Shown: one piece after another, positions 10,932-23,391 of the stretch
Position numbering within the stretch: the stretch's first letter is position 1
How the letters are laid out: each line of letters begins with the position of its first letter
Source of the DNA: Platycnemis pennipes
Taxonomy: Eukaryota; Arthropoda; Insecta; Odonata; Platycnemididae
Length of the DNA stretch: 64,000 nt
Assembly: GCA_933228895.1 (NCBI GenBank)
Contig: OW121846.1
Span: 46,208,107 to 46,272,106 of the forward strand
Direction of reading: 5' to 3'
Translations under genes and position numbers: made by a program
Notes under the pieces: generated by a model
Databases searched by the model: none
The model's input: the letters and a program-made list of their open reading frames with translations, nothing else
Told to the model about the DNA's origin: nothing

Positions 10932-12532
10932 GTAAGAGCATGTGCCGTGGATTGGGGGCTTATGTCATTCATCCATGTTAAATTCTACCTATTTGTATTC
11001 ACCTATTCGTCTTGTTGTTCATATGAATTGGTAGATGCAAACAGCAGCTTTGGAAATTTGCGTCACAAAAGGAAAGATAAATTTCCTTTTATAAAAATTA
11101 AAAATAAAAAAAGGGTCGTTGGACGAAGGCTGAAAATACAGGAAAAGTGTAAACTGGACATTGATATTAGCTTAGCGAAAGTCACCGAGGGAAGCACAGC
11201 TTAGCGCCCTGTCTGACGTAAGGAGTACTGTTCACTAAGACCTCTCGGCAAGGCACTCAGGTCAACCAATTCAAGAATTAGTCAGACATTAGAAGCAATG
11301 AAAAATTCCTGTCACTGCCGAGAAATGAACCTGACCATCAGAATGGAAAGCAAGCACTTTAGCCATCACACCAAAGCGTTCTTGATCCGTAAAAAATTAA
11401 TTAACGTCTCTTTCTGAGCATATATAGAGTATTCATGATGAGAAATAAGGAAAAGAATCTTGCTCTATATTTACTCTGTGCGTCAGCCGAACACCGACCA
11501 TGGTTTCAAAGCCCAAGTGTCATTATCAATGCTAAGTATGACCAGAAATTATGTGTACATTAACAACGCTATTTACATGTTCCTTCATTTGAGTACACGA
11601 GAGTATATGAAGCCGAGGTATGGGAGGTAAGGCAACGAACGTAGGGGGAGAAAGGGTATCATCGAGGTGGAGGGAATGGGTCAAAATAAGATGTGGCGCT
11701 GAGCTATGCATAACACTGGTAGCGGGAATAAGCTTCAATATAAAAGGACAAAGGAAGCAACATGCGTCATAAGAAAGCATTAACTTGCTTTTTTTGACAA
11801 ATAGAAGCAGAAGAATAACACTATGTCATAGGAGTTAAAAAAATAAGCCAAAGGCAATAAAAGACCAAAGGCTAAAATAGTCAAATATTTGAAGTGGTAA
11901 ATGAGATTAAATGCTTGGTCGTTACGTAGGTTATTTAACATAGGATAATTTAGAATTTAGAACTACCCTGGGAAAACCAATTTTTTGTCCAAAAACATAG
12001 GAATTCAGGTTAATCGCCACTCATTATTTGTGAAAAACAATTCTTTATTCCCAGCGAAAGGCAAATATTCATCCAGATTAATGTTTCAGATAATTCAGTG
12101 TGATAAAACCTTGTCCCAATTAACAAAAATAACTTTATGCTTCTTCATTTCAGAGGAAAACTTCCATTTATTCCTTGTATATCGCAACAGGAAACTGTCT
12201 TCAATGTATTTCATTATTACCCTATTGTCGAGCCATCATCATAGTTTAATTAAAACTTAATTGATCTCCGATACTTTAAACGTCAACTTACTAACACTCC
12301 TATGTCAAACAACAATTATAATGGTCATTAAAATATCTCAAAATGCATATCATCACAAAACTGTTTTGGTAAAAGAGTTTTTTTTTAATCCCTAGTTGTA
12401 GCACGCTTGAAGAGAGCTACAAAATACTTATAAGCTTAACTTCCACAGAATATGTTAGTATCCGTAACCGTGAAATATCCCTTTGGACACATGACACGGA
12501 TAAATAAAAAATATTTTTAATAATTGACAAAT
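10932..12532. other. Start of the 11.2-kb last intron
   Basis: This is the 5' part of the intron between exons C and D. It holds a SINE-like repeat at 11170-11375. Otherwise no coding domain is recognised. The open frame after 10947 has no known motif and shares sequence with the donor side of the intron. Confidence 0.5.
11170..11385 (-). repeat. SINE-like repeat, copy 4, with tRNA-like head
   Basis: On the - strand the head at about 11385-11315 reads TTTGGTGTGATGGCTAAAGT (A-box-like), then AGGTTCATTTC (degenerate B box). The body with GGCACTCAGGTCAACC and AGCGAAAGTCACCGAGG blocks follows. The order of parts matches the copy at 47690-47875. Confidence 0.6.
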
Positions 12533-12536
12533 TTAA

Positions 12537-14920
12537 CACGCGGAGACCCTATAAAGCCCGCACGGGTCATTTTGACCCGAAGTTACTCTTTTGCCCGTTT
12601 GGGAGTTTTTCTTTCTCTTCTAAGGTTAACCGTTATCAATAGAAGGTATAACACTGCTAATACCAACAATTATAATGTAATCAATATTTTTGAACATTTT
12701 ATTGAATTCATCATTAGAATAATTGATATCACAATCAAAGCATCTGATTGACAACGATGCAGTATATTTACCGCACACCGGCCTCTTGTAGCTGTAGCAC
12801 GAATCCATTGTCTTCTTTTCATTTCTCATGCTGATGGATATAATACACTTTCTTTTTTCATGAGGGGAATTTTAATCTACAATATTGAGTGAAATATTGC
12901 GCTTTACCCTGACTGTTTGTAATCCTCGCATAGTTCAGAGGCCATTGTAGCAGAAATTTGTGCCGAGATATTTCTATCCCTGTAATTTCACGGTAAGCAA
13001 CCCTTGGGTTTATAGCTGAGAGAGCCAACAAATTGTAAAACATTGATACTGACCAAAGGCGTGTACAAGCTCGTACAGTGTACTTAGGTGCCATTTGATC
13101 TAGACAGCCAACGCCACTTTTGGTAGCATTATAAATTAGCACTGTCTCTGGAAGTTTCTTTTGCCCTGTGTAAATGGAAACATAGGGGTGCATTGTACAC
13201 AATACCAGTACATTCTTTTTCTTCCTACACTGATATGCAGTAAGCGTCATCTTATCAGACTTTAGAACGGCAGTGGAATACATAAAGGTATTGCATTACA
13301 CATGTATTTACTATTAGCATCAGCTAGAACCCAGAATTTTTTACCAATTTTGTCATTTTGGTTTTTTTTGGCATATATTGAATGAGGAGACATGTGCAGA
13401 GCAAATACCAGCGTATACCAGAGCTAATTTGTCAATTTTTACCCTCTCCAGCCCATTACACTTACGGTCAAACCTAAAGTAAGTCATAATTTCCTTGAAC
13501 CTTATTTCCTTAGGCATAGTATTGCTAAAAAATGAAAGACCCCACGTAGTATTTCAGAGTGAATCTAAATTGAACGCCCGACTACCGTATGCCCCTCGGG
13601 CATGAGGCGATGTAATGAATGATTCTAGTTCTGAAAGTGAAACTGACGAGTTTTCATCGCTGGTGATTGTACGGGCCTCGTCTTGCATGAATGTCAGTAC
13701 GTGCTTTAGCATTACATCAGAAAAAAGCAAATGCTAAGCGCTAAGGGCACAACCATTCTCCACGCCTCATTTTACATGAGGCGTTTGACCTGAAATTTCA
13801 CTCACTATATTTTGAACCAACCTACGATGGGAGCTTCTACTCCAATTTCAGGCACCGCACACTTGACCATTCCATTTTTTGATATAACAGTTTTGATCAC
13901 CCACCTTAGGGAGAGCCAAATTACGCAATCCTGAATTTTTTCCATCACCTTCTTGATGTCCACCCGCAAACACAGCACCTTCAACCACAGTTGATGCAGT
14001 CTCATCTTCATCAGTATCCTCAGACTCGAAATTCACTGGTCCACTTATTCCCTGTCCACGGGTCCGACCTCGTTGACTGCTACACGGCCTGTTTTGGTTT
14101 GTGCATGCCCAAGGAATGAGCCAGTTGTCGTTCTTCTATATCGTCCTCTATTCGCTTCAAGTAAAATAAAATACAGCAACAATTATATTATGATACAAAA
14201 ATCATACTAATGGCATTGATGAGTGACCACAATATTTTATTTCAATCAGCTCTTGTGACACAAAAAACACAATACCAACCTTATACCACCTAAGGTTGAT
14301 CATCCGTGAAGTCTTCTTCAGTATTGGAATCACTGTCTCCTTCTATGCCCCGTGGTAGATAATCCTGATTACCATCACTCAATTCAGAGTCTCACTGGCG
14401 TCTGATTCATTTTCTGAAATTTATTGAATTATGTTCAAAATCTTTCTTAGAGATATAGCACAGCGTCGTTTCATGGTGGCAATGTTCCCCTCTCCAATAT
14501 CAGGTGTTTGTCACGGATGACAGTCTCATCTCTCCTTTCCCCTCCCCCTTCATCTGACACCATGCCTTAACACCCCCTCCTTCCCGCCTCCCTATATGGA
14601 AAGTTATGCATACGTGCAATTAGAATACTAAAGAATGTTATAAGTGTAAAACAATGTAGAAATACCATCAATTTTAAAAATGGTAGGTGAAACTAAGGCT
14701 ATTAACTCTTCGGGTCAAAATGACCCGGGCGGGCCTTCAGTGTAATATTTTAAAACCGGACTGAAAATATTATGGTATATAGTTAAAATTTTACTCAGAG
14801 CTGAATAACGTCTTTCCATGAAAAGTCATGGTTAATTTTCCCATTATTTCAAAATTTATGAACGTAGTGGCACTTTAAATGTCCCGTAGGGTCAAATTGA
14901 CCCGTACGGGCCTCCGTGTA
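12537..14920 (-). mobile_element. piggyBac-like element PB1 (full length, dead)
   Basis: The 2384-bp element is bounded by TTAA at 12533-12536 and 14921-14924. The terminal repeats compare as CACGCGGAGACCC and TACACGGAGGCCC on opposite strands, differing only by transitions. Just inside each end lies a palindrome: CGGGTCATTTTGACCCG (12563-12579) and GGGTCAAATTGACCC (14889-14903). A further internal copy sits at 14711-14727. TTAA target sites are diagnostic of the piggyBac superfamily. The element lies within the last intron of the chitin-binding gene, opposite to the gene's strand. Confidence 0.85.
12626..14090 (-). pseudogene. piggyBac-like transposase, broken
   Basis: This is the decayed transposase of PB1. 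The best-preserved stretch (13283-12858) encodes the catalytic-core C-terminal part, with PETVLIYNATKSGVGCLDQM and a YTVRACTRLW-type block followed by LSAINPRVAYRE, all hallmarks of DDE_Tnp_1_7. The downstream frame (12829-12626) keeps a remnant of the C-terminal cysteine-rich zinc-binding domain (RPVCGKY, RCFDCD). Upstream, the acidic N-terminus survives near 14036-13848 (FESEDTDEDET). Between 13840 and 13300 there are stops, frameshifts and a deletion covering part of the core. It cannot make an active protein. Confidence 0.8.
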
Positions 14921-15456
14921 TTAAACTATAGCTTTATATTCCTATTTCCCGTATCCAATCCTATCCAATTTACTTTTATAAATCCAAAGAAAAAAAAATA
15001 TTTAAATGAATGAAATGAGATACTCAAGCTACATTTTCATGAATAAATATTAAAGGAATGTTCTAAAATTGGCAATACCGGAAGGATATTTTCTTCCAAT
15101 GAAAAATGAAAGGACTAGTTCTATTTATAGAGACATAATGCCTGATTTCGCAAACATTTGCTGGATGAAGGTTAAAAGAGTGACTTTGAAGCATAGATTT
15201 TGATATTTTACGACCGAAATTTTGGAATTCCAAATGTAATTTAATTTTTAAATTAACTTGTCCTGCTATTACATACATTGATTTTCAATTTTATTTTTCC
15301 CCTTATGTTGGTACTTGCCCCCACTTTCCAGTATTATGCATGGCTCTTACCTCCATCACCTTTTGACCCACTCCCTACACCTCGCTTGATTCTAATTCTC
15401 CACCCAACTTCGTTGCCTTAATCCCGTCCGCTCTCATGCACAAAAATTTATTTTAA

Positions 15457-18394
15457 CCCATTTCCGCCCAACATTGCGAAAACGCAACATTATTTTTACA
15501 TTTTTTTTGCCCTAATATTATTTTTGTTGTAGCCGAAAATAAGTAGTTATGAAATTAAATGAACCTTTTTTAACAACATAGTATTTTTTTTTAATTTTTC
15601 TGAGACCTTATTATAATTTATTTTTTATTTGAAAAGCTTGGTAGCATAAGAGATTTTTTTTCTATATTTTAGTTTAAATTTCTGTGCCCAATATTAAATA
15701 ATATGCCCCAATGAAAAACAGCATTTGTAGCGTTAAAGTGTATTCTTTTTAATACTATGCTATATTACTATATTATTCCACAAATAATCTTATTTTTTTA
15801 TGAATTTAAATAATGTTGCAACGTTGGGCGTAATGCCCTAAGCAAGTACCTATCTCAAGCCGTTGATCACGGAGACAAATACTTTCTTCGTCCCTTTCTA
15901 TTTATCGGTTAACTTAAATAACAATAAGCGTTTTATGAATAAATTAGATCATTTTAACTATTTTAGCGCGTAGCCTTTATGCTATGTAGAAACAAATAAT
16001 TGTTCCCAGGGTTGAAATCCACTGTTTTGTGTTTCTTTCCACTCTCTTGCATAACGAATCCTGATCGCTACTTGAGCTTTCCCTCTTGTGCAATGTAATT
16101 TATCTGTGATATTTGATGTGTAATGAATCTCTTCTGACTAAACATTTTATTCTTAAATGTAACACAAACGACAATGTTAGTAGATTAGGTGATATGCTAT
16201 ATCTCGGATGTCAACACTTGAGAGGTCTTACAGTTGGATGTGGTGTTCAATGAAATACGGTTGCGCTGCAGGAATGGTTACAAACATCGTCTTGTATCAT
16301 ATCACAGTGAGTGTCGACTTTTCTCATTTAATGCATTTAAACTCCTGTAACGTAGTATCTATTATTACGTACATCCACTCATTCGGGTCTTGAGCGCATC
16401 TGGACAAAGTACCTAGGTTCTAAGTCTTCTAAAGGGACGTGTCAGTGTCATCGGGAGCTGCATCGATACTCGACATCATTGGAACGCGATGAGCTCCAAC
16501 ATCTTGAAAATTCAGAGCAACCCATGAAGCAAGTAAAAATGAACAGAAAAACGTGGGTTCCTCATTAGGTAAAAGATACACCGATCTATGACGTTTCACC
16601 AGTGTGTAAGGAGAAAAATTTGCAGGAGGTTCTCGAAAATATGTATGGAGGTTTGAAACCGCTGAACATATTCTATTTGTTTTATTGATTTTGATGTAAT
16701 GGAAGCAATCGCTTCATTTTCAGTAAAGTATACTTGCAGTAAAAATAATCACAGCTTCTAAATTACCCAGAATGAGGTCGGAAAATTTTTGGCTTACTGA
16801 TTTTGACGGGGTACCATACTCAACCACAAATAAGGTTTTATTGGAGTAAAGACCCAGACAAAGAGGTAAAAATTATTCGAGAAAGCACTTTAAAGAATAG
16901 GTTCGAGGAAATAAAAAAATATTTACACCTCTCTGACAATCACTTACTTGATAAGAACGATAGGTTTACTAAGGTTAGACCCTTTTTTGACAAAATCAAT
17001 GAGGAATTTATTCAATTTGGTGTATTTTCTCATTCACTTTCCATCGATGAGCAAATGGTCCCTTATTTCGGGCGCCACTCATGTAAAATGTTTATACGTG
17101 GGAAACCAAATTTTTTTTCAAATTCTGGTGCCTAACGTCATCATCTTTGTATATATTAAAATTTTTTCCCCATACTGGAGCATCTAAAGAACCAAAGAGT
17201 GGTTTTAATCTTGGAGAGCGAGTTGTGTTAGAACTTCTAAAAGCTGTGGATATCCCAAAAAATCACATATATATTTCGACAAATTTTTTACCAGCGATAC
17301 TCTCATTTGTGAACTTGGTAAACGGGGAGTTTTTGCAACCGGTACAGTTAGAGAAAACAGAATCTCTAAATTCCCACTAAAATCATCGAAGGATATGCTA
17401 CATGAGGGAAAGAAAGGAACAATTCTTACAAATATAAGAAAGGATAACCAATTCGACAAAAGCAACAAAATATTTATGATACCTAGGCATGGTAATTCCG
17501 TGGTCACCGTTGCGACAAATGTGGGCACTCTGGCTCCTTTGGCCACAGCAAGAAGATAAAGCAAGTCCAAAATAAAATTTGAAAATATTCCCCAGCCAAA
17601 TACCATATCAAATTATAACAAGGACAGACCTGCATGATGATGGAATTGGTAACTACCGAATAAAAGTCAGGGGAAAAAAGTGGTGGTGGCCACTTTTTAC
17701 GAATGCCATAGACAGATGCATTGTAAATTCTTGGAAATTGTACCGGCTCGTAAATGACAGTGACATTACTCAAATAGATTTTCGCTCTTTCTTGGTGCTA
17801 GACCTGCTGAAAGGGGAAGAGAGCACAGTTGGATATGAAGGCAACGGAACAAGAAACCTTAGCTTGTGTCACCCTTCCAAAGGGAGTCTATCAGATTCCA
17901 TCAGGTTGGATAATGTAGGTCACATTGTAGTAGCAAATGACGGGAAAAAAATGAGAAGGTGTCGCAGATGTGGCTCACATACAGTGTTTTTGTGTAAAAA
18001 GTGCAATGTTCCACTTCATTCTCACTGCTTTCTACATTTTACAAGTGAATAAATCAGCTATACAAGATTTCGTTCCTTCAAATATGTATAACTTTTTTTT
18101 ATTTGTTCACGAAATATTGATATTCCGAGCGTATGTAATTACAATTAGTTTTTATGCATCTACAACGATAAATTGATTGTAATTTGGCAGTAGAAAAGTC
18201 AAAATAAATATTATTAGACACTTTATGTCATTTTATTTTTTTGCATACCTAAAAGCCCAACGTTGCGAAAACGCAACATTTTGTTATAAATAACAATTTT
18301 AAAACTATGAAAATTCAAAAACATGATATTTGGCACTAAATCAACACGTTAGTATGAAAAAATATTATTTTTTAATGGCTTGGGCGGAAATGGG
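15457..18394 (+). mobile_element. piggyBac-like element PB2 (full length, dead)
   Basis: The 2938-bp element has TTAA at 15453-15456 and 18395-18398. Its perfect 13-bp terminal repeats are CCCATTTCCGCCC at the left and GGGCGGAAATGGG at the right. Subterminal hairpins TTGCGAAAACGCAA (15474-15487) and GTTGCGAAAACGCAAC (18262-18277) flank the coding part. Another GTTGCAACG/TTGGGCG cluster sits near 15815-15832. It lies in the last intron of the chitin-binding gene, in the gene's orientation, and is a different family from PB1. Confidence 0.9.
16396..18052 (+). pseudogene. piggyBac-like transposase, frameshifted
   Basis: The core is well conserved but spread over several frames. The first open stretch (16803-17135) has RFYWSKDPDKEVKIIRE, a YLHLSDN motif and the SIDEQMVPYFGRHSCKMF block (DDE_Tnp_1_7). 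The frame breaks at a T8 homopolymer near 17108-17115, continues in another frame through FFPHTGASKEPKSGFNLG, and shifts again near 17310. A third stretch (17579-18052) ends with a C-terminal cysteine-rich domain, MRRCRRCGSHTVFLCKKC, then HSHCF, typical of piggyBac transposases. A decayed N-terminus may extend up to about 16396. At least two frameshifts make it non-functional. The stop is at about 18050. Confidence 0.8.
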
Positions 18395-18398
18395 TTAA

Positions 18399-21300
18399 TA
18401 ACTAAAAACACAATCGAAAGTTAATAAACCTTTACAATGACATTTGGCTGTTGAAACCATGATCGTTGTGTAATTAAAATACAAATGAATATAGGCAAGG
18501 ATCCTTTTCTTCATCATGAACACAATTGACCTTCAGAGTTTTGTGTTAAGTAGCGGGAAGGCTAAAAAATCAATATTAAGATTTAAACTCATAGAAAGTT
18601 ACAATAAGTTTTGCCACTCTTATAACTGAATTCAGAACGGACCGAAACATAATGCCCAAAAATGAAAACTAGTCTTTTGGGTTTAACGTACTCAAAACCG
18701 CAGTTAGCTCAATCTCTCTCCACGTATCTCCTAACACCAATTGAATTTACTACGAGACTGTGACTACTTTTTTTGCTTTATAATGAACCATTTGTTAATA
18801 AAAGTTTAAATCGGTTGTGGAAGCTTGTTTAATGGTAATATTTTTGACAAAACACGTATAATATTCTCACATAACAATGCAGTGGGGGATAAGGGTCCAC
18901 GTGATGGTTGGAGTACTAGATTCCCACCTGCGGGTGCTGGTTGGAATACCGTCATTTGTCAACCTTAATAATGTTTTAAGTTCAACATCTCTCCGTCGGA
19001 TGGGAAAATCAACCTCGGACACCTTGGTGTTTTCGAGACTGATGTGGACAAAGAATTCACATTTTTCTATATATTCCCCGAAAAAAATGCCTAAATCTAT
19101 CCAGCTACTCACACGTCCCGTGTTTCGCATATAACCTTGGTATTCGGCTATTTTCCATAATTTACCTGGTAAATAATTCAATTATCTCCCCTCATTGGTT
19201 CATTCATCTCCCCTAATCCCCTACTAGTCCCTTGGTATCCCATTTAGCACCCATTTTGTCTCTATCCAGTCATTTCATTTTATTACTATGTTATTTTATG
19301 TGGTCTTGATGTCCTCATATAGAAAACGACAAGTTTCTTTAAGGAAACTGGATTTTTAACCAAAGTTTTTATTAAAGTTGATTTGGAAGCAGCAATGAAT
19401 GCCCTGAAACATAATTCCTTGCTTATGCGTAATGTATGTACTTAATTAAGATAAAACTTTCCCCTACGTCATAATTATTATTCTCCGTGAAAATACTAAA
19501 AAGCATTCTGTCGGATTATTATGGCATTAATTCTTTCAACTCATTTTCTCTTCACAATGTATCCAAATAATTCATAGTGATCTTCGATATATTTCAATAA
19601 CTATTGTCACCAAATAGTTTCCTAAAGTTTCAGATTGATTTTTCAACAAGACAAAAGATGTTCCTTCATTTAAAACAATTTAGCTACACTCTATGTCTCT
19701 ACAATGGACTGATAATAACAACTCGTGCTTTTTATGACGTAAACGGGCCTCTCTTATGCCTGGCAATGAAATGAAAAACACCGGTTGGGGTATATTCTTT
19801 CTCGGTGATGTCTGTGATTTTCCAAAAATACCTGGTATATCGAAGTGGCTCTAATATGATCAATTTCATCGAAAGAACACTTGTTTAGTATTGGTGAATA
19901 CGAAAATGTATAGATATAAGTGCACAATAATATCAGATTAGTTTTACATAGCATAATGTGCTGGCTAGATGTTATTTAGAGGGCGCATTATTATAACGCT
20001 AAAATCATTGGCTGATCATACGCTAATTCATAGCATTATCTCAAACTTTGCCGTAAAAACTCCTCTCGAACTTCTCGTTCTACTATAATAACCACATTGC
20101 AGGAAACTTATAGCTAACATAACGTTTTTCAGGTTTGCTAAAAGGTATTAATTTTACACTTACGGAGGTTTTAACCACCATTATTTTTCAGACCATTTAA
20201 TATAATTTATTTTTAAGTTACTTTGGCTTGGCAAAAACATTTTGAGCTGTCATTTTTTTATCAGCCACCTATAAGAACGTGCGAGACGTACAGGCACTTC
20301 CAAAAAAAAGTTAACACTTCAGAGCCGAAAATTTTCTAAGTCCCGAGTTGACGGTGATTTGACAACGCTGCGTCACGGCTTCCCTCTAAAATAACTTCAA
20401 GCTCAAGATATGTTTCCGCTACACATTTCTTCCACCCTAGTACCCTGTGAGCCACCTCAAGGGTGTGCAGCTCGGGATGAAAAATCAAACAGCAGCCACT
20501 GTTGGCTAACAACAAACACTCTATTTAATTACCTGTAATTAGATAAACGTGCTACCTATTCATCAACTAGTCCTGGAACTTGAGACCTCCGGTCAGTAAA
20601 TTCAAGTTTCACCTACAGCCTCAATGATGTCAGAAGAGTCACAGGCGCTCATAATTTTAATCAGAATACTAACTACCTAATGCATAAAATTGCCAACTTG
20701 ATTTAAAAAAAATAATAGCATAATTTTTATTACGTTTAATTATATGCAACGGATCTCGAAAATTGTAGCAAAGAAAATTTTAAACATGGAATTAGAGAAT
20801 AATGCTCCAGCTGTTTTTCACACCATTTATTTTCATTGTTACAAACCGCTCCATTGTTGTTGACGCTGTCATATATTCATCGAGGTGGCAATGTTTCATG
20901 TCAAAATCTTTCAAACTTTTGGCATAAAATACTACAGACATGTGCAAAAGGCTAACTAAAGTCTAAGGTGCTTAAATATTTGCCCCTGGTAAAAAAACAG
21001 GAAAAATGGATATTTAGAAGTTAACACTGAGGGACCAAAAGCCAAAGGGCGAGATAACAGGAAGCTGATAGGGTTCACAGATAATCCAGTTGACAGATTT
21101 CAGGAAATCCTTCTAAATATAATCCTTCTTAAAATAGTTATTTTCCTATTTAATCGAAGAATTATTAAAATAGTTCTGAGATAAATTCATAACAGTCCCT
21201 AAAAACAAGAAATTATAATGATGACTTAACATTGTCAGGTCATACACGAATCAACGTTTTGAGCAAGGAGCCAAGCGCGTTTACAGAAAGGACCAATAAC

Positions 21301-22109
21301 ACAAATTTGTTGAATATTATGTTGACTTTCAAGATCCATGAAATGAATTCTATCTGAAATTTTACCCTCCTAAAATTGCTTCTTTTCTACTTGCGGAAAG
21401 ACGATATCTCTTAGAACCATATATCTTCACAGGCCTTCTTCTCCCTTTGACTATCAACTGAATGTTAACAATTGTTAATCGAGAATATAACTTTACTTTG
21501 TGTTGAATTCCAAAAATATCTATGGCAATGTGACATTTTCCACTACATTCGGTACGACCATCAATTAGGTAAATATTCGCGAGCGCAAGAAGCACTCGCC
21601 CGTTCTTAGGTTTTGTCATTAGCGTTGATAATTTTTGTAATATATATTGTTCCAAAAAATCCTTCTTTTAATGTGTATTATGCTTAAGTGTTCTTTTTTC
21701 ATAAGCAGCTTTTTTGTTACTATATCGTTGCTAGTATTAATTATAGCTTAGAATTAAGTATCGATTTGAAATAATCATTCTCAAGGTAAACGTAATTACC
21801 TAACCTTTACCTTGAGAAATCAGTGAAGGGATTTTTGTACTTAAGCGTTTTAAATATGTTCAAAACAAAACATGTATTTTTACTATTTTCGTCCGAAATT
21901 TGCCGTCTTATATGTGAGGATCTAGTTTGTTACTATAAACCCTAAAACTGAAGAATGAGGTTTGGAAATTATAACCCATGGTACAACCCTTGTGACTTGA
22001 AAAGCGTATGAAAAACATAATTCGGATGGCTTAAAAATGCAATGGATCTGATAAATATAGTAATATATCGAAGGGAAAATGAACTAACATTGTGGCGTTA
22101 CATTTTCAG
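18399..22109. other. Rest of the last intron, nothing recognised
   Basis: This is AT-rich intronic DNA between PB2 and exon D. I see no known domain, tRNA or structured repeat. The longest unclaimed frame (21655-21362, - strand, 97 codons) has no motif I recognise. Confidence 0.5.
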
Positions 22110-22506
22110 GGTATTTCCTGATCCAGAGGACTGCACCACGTACTTCACATGCGATGCTGGAATTAGTACTGTGCATCTATGTGACTCAGGAATGGTCTTT
22201 ATTCCCTGTCCAGAAGCAAGTACAACAGCAAGTCCAACAACAACTTCAAAACCAAGTTCAGCAGAAAGTCTAAGAACAAATCCATCACTAGACAAACATT
22301 GCATGGAACCAATCACTCCTGATGATTGTCATGAATACAACTGCAATGATTTGAAAACATATCCAGGTTATAAAATACTTCAAGGCTGTGCACAATATTA
22401 CCTCCTCTGTCTAAGTAAAAGCAAATATTATCAGTTTATGTGTCCAACTGGTAATATATTTGACGGTCAAGAGTGCTCCTCCGTGCCCACCACTCCTCAT
22501 TCATAA
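22110..22506 (+). CDS. Chitin-binding protein gene, terminal exon D (CBM14 domains 3-4)
   Basis: The acceptor is CATTTTCAG (ending 22109). The first base completes the codon left open by exon C, and the frame runs to TAA at 22504-22506. It encodes the rest of one CBM14 domain (VFPDPEDCTTYFTC, then HLCDSGMVFIPC), a short Thr/Ser-rich linker (TTASPTTTSKPSSAES) that could be O-glycosylated, and a last CBM14 domain with six cysteines (KHC, DDCHEYNC, GCAQYYLLC, FMCPTGNIFDGQEC). With exons A-C the joined coding length is 849 nt, exactly 283 codons with the stop. The architecture fits a small secreted peritrophin or cuticular chitin-binding protein acting outside the cell. The exact orthologue is not identifiable here. 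Confidence 0.85.
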
Positions 22507-22580
22507 TAGCAGCACACAAGTAGAGGATATTTCTTTTGAAAAAGATTGTCGACAAGTATTTCAACGAATTAGTTGTAAGC

Positions 22581-22586
22581 AATAAA
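22581..22586 (+). other. Polyadenylation signal AATAAA
   Basis: A canonical AATAAA lies 75 bp after the stop codon of exon D, where the 3' end of the chitin-binding transcript is expected. Confidence 0.7.
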
Positions 22587-23066
22587 TATTTTAAGTTATA
22601 AGTGCTTTTACTTCTTCTCCCCGTTTTCCGCAATAGCGCTTTCGACCAATATAATCTGCCGCACTTACATTCATAGGTAACCAAGAATAACTACGGCCCA
22701 TTTTAAATATACTTCTGCACCAAAACAATTAATTATATGATCACGGTTTGTTTTCTCACGAAGAAAACATTTTATAGTGTTGATGATTCACCATATTGCC
22801 TATTCAATTATCTCAAAGAGAAAGTTCAGTCGTGTGCAAAATAAAAATTACATTGCATAAAAACCATCATATAAAACAAAAAGAAGTACGGGGACCAGGT
22901 TGGCGTGGTGGCACGTTGAGATGAGACGTTGAATGGTGGGCCCACTCTATTAGCAGCCAAGAAATAAAGGTCCTAGGATGCTCCAGTTTTGTTTGTGTGA
23001 AATAGGTTGGTGGCCTTCTCATCTATTCATTGAGTGTTTCCAAAACATCACATTTTTATGAACCCA
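22587..23066. other. Downstream flank with a possible SINE head
   Basis: Mostly featureless. Positions 22893-22915 read GGGACCAGGTTGGCGTGGTGGC, which resembles the tRNA-like head of the SINE at 47690-47875 (GGGTTGGTGTGGTGGC). No B box follows, so this is at most a fragment. Confidence 0.3.
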
Positions 23067-23112
23067 CAGACTTGCAATCAACTATACTCCAGTATAGTTG
23101 ATTGCAAGTCTG
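23067..23112. repeat. Perfect 22-bp inverted repeat with 2-nt loop
   Basis: The arm 23067-23088 (starts CAGACTTGCAATC) is the exact reverse complement of 23091-23112, with only CC between. A further 14-bp palindrome, GTATACCGGTATAC, lies nearby at about 23124-23137. No flanking target duplication was recognised. Confidence 0.85.
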
Positions 23113-23391
23113 CAAGATTGCAAGTATACCGGTATACTCCAGTAATTTGATGAATAACGTCCACACTATATTTCCTTTCAATGTGAAAACGTACTGCATC
23201 TGTAAGTTTCTCTTTCTTGGCCTCAACTGTCAAACAACCTTAGAGGACCGAGCTGAGAAATGGAACGTTTTTCTTCCCCTTTTCTTGGTAAGCAGTCAAT
23301 AGATTTTCACCATTCTTGAAAAAGTACAGTAGAGTAAAGTGGACTTTTGAAACTGTACCGATAAGTATTCACCATTTTCTTACCTTCTTAA

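Noticed and set aside
21362..21655. 97-codon - strand frame in the last intron
   Set aside because: No recognisable domain and no splice context. Kept as intron.
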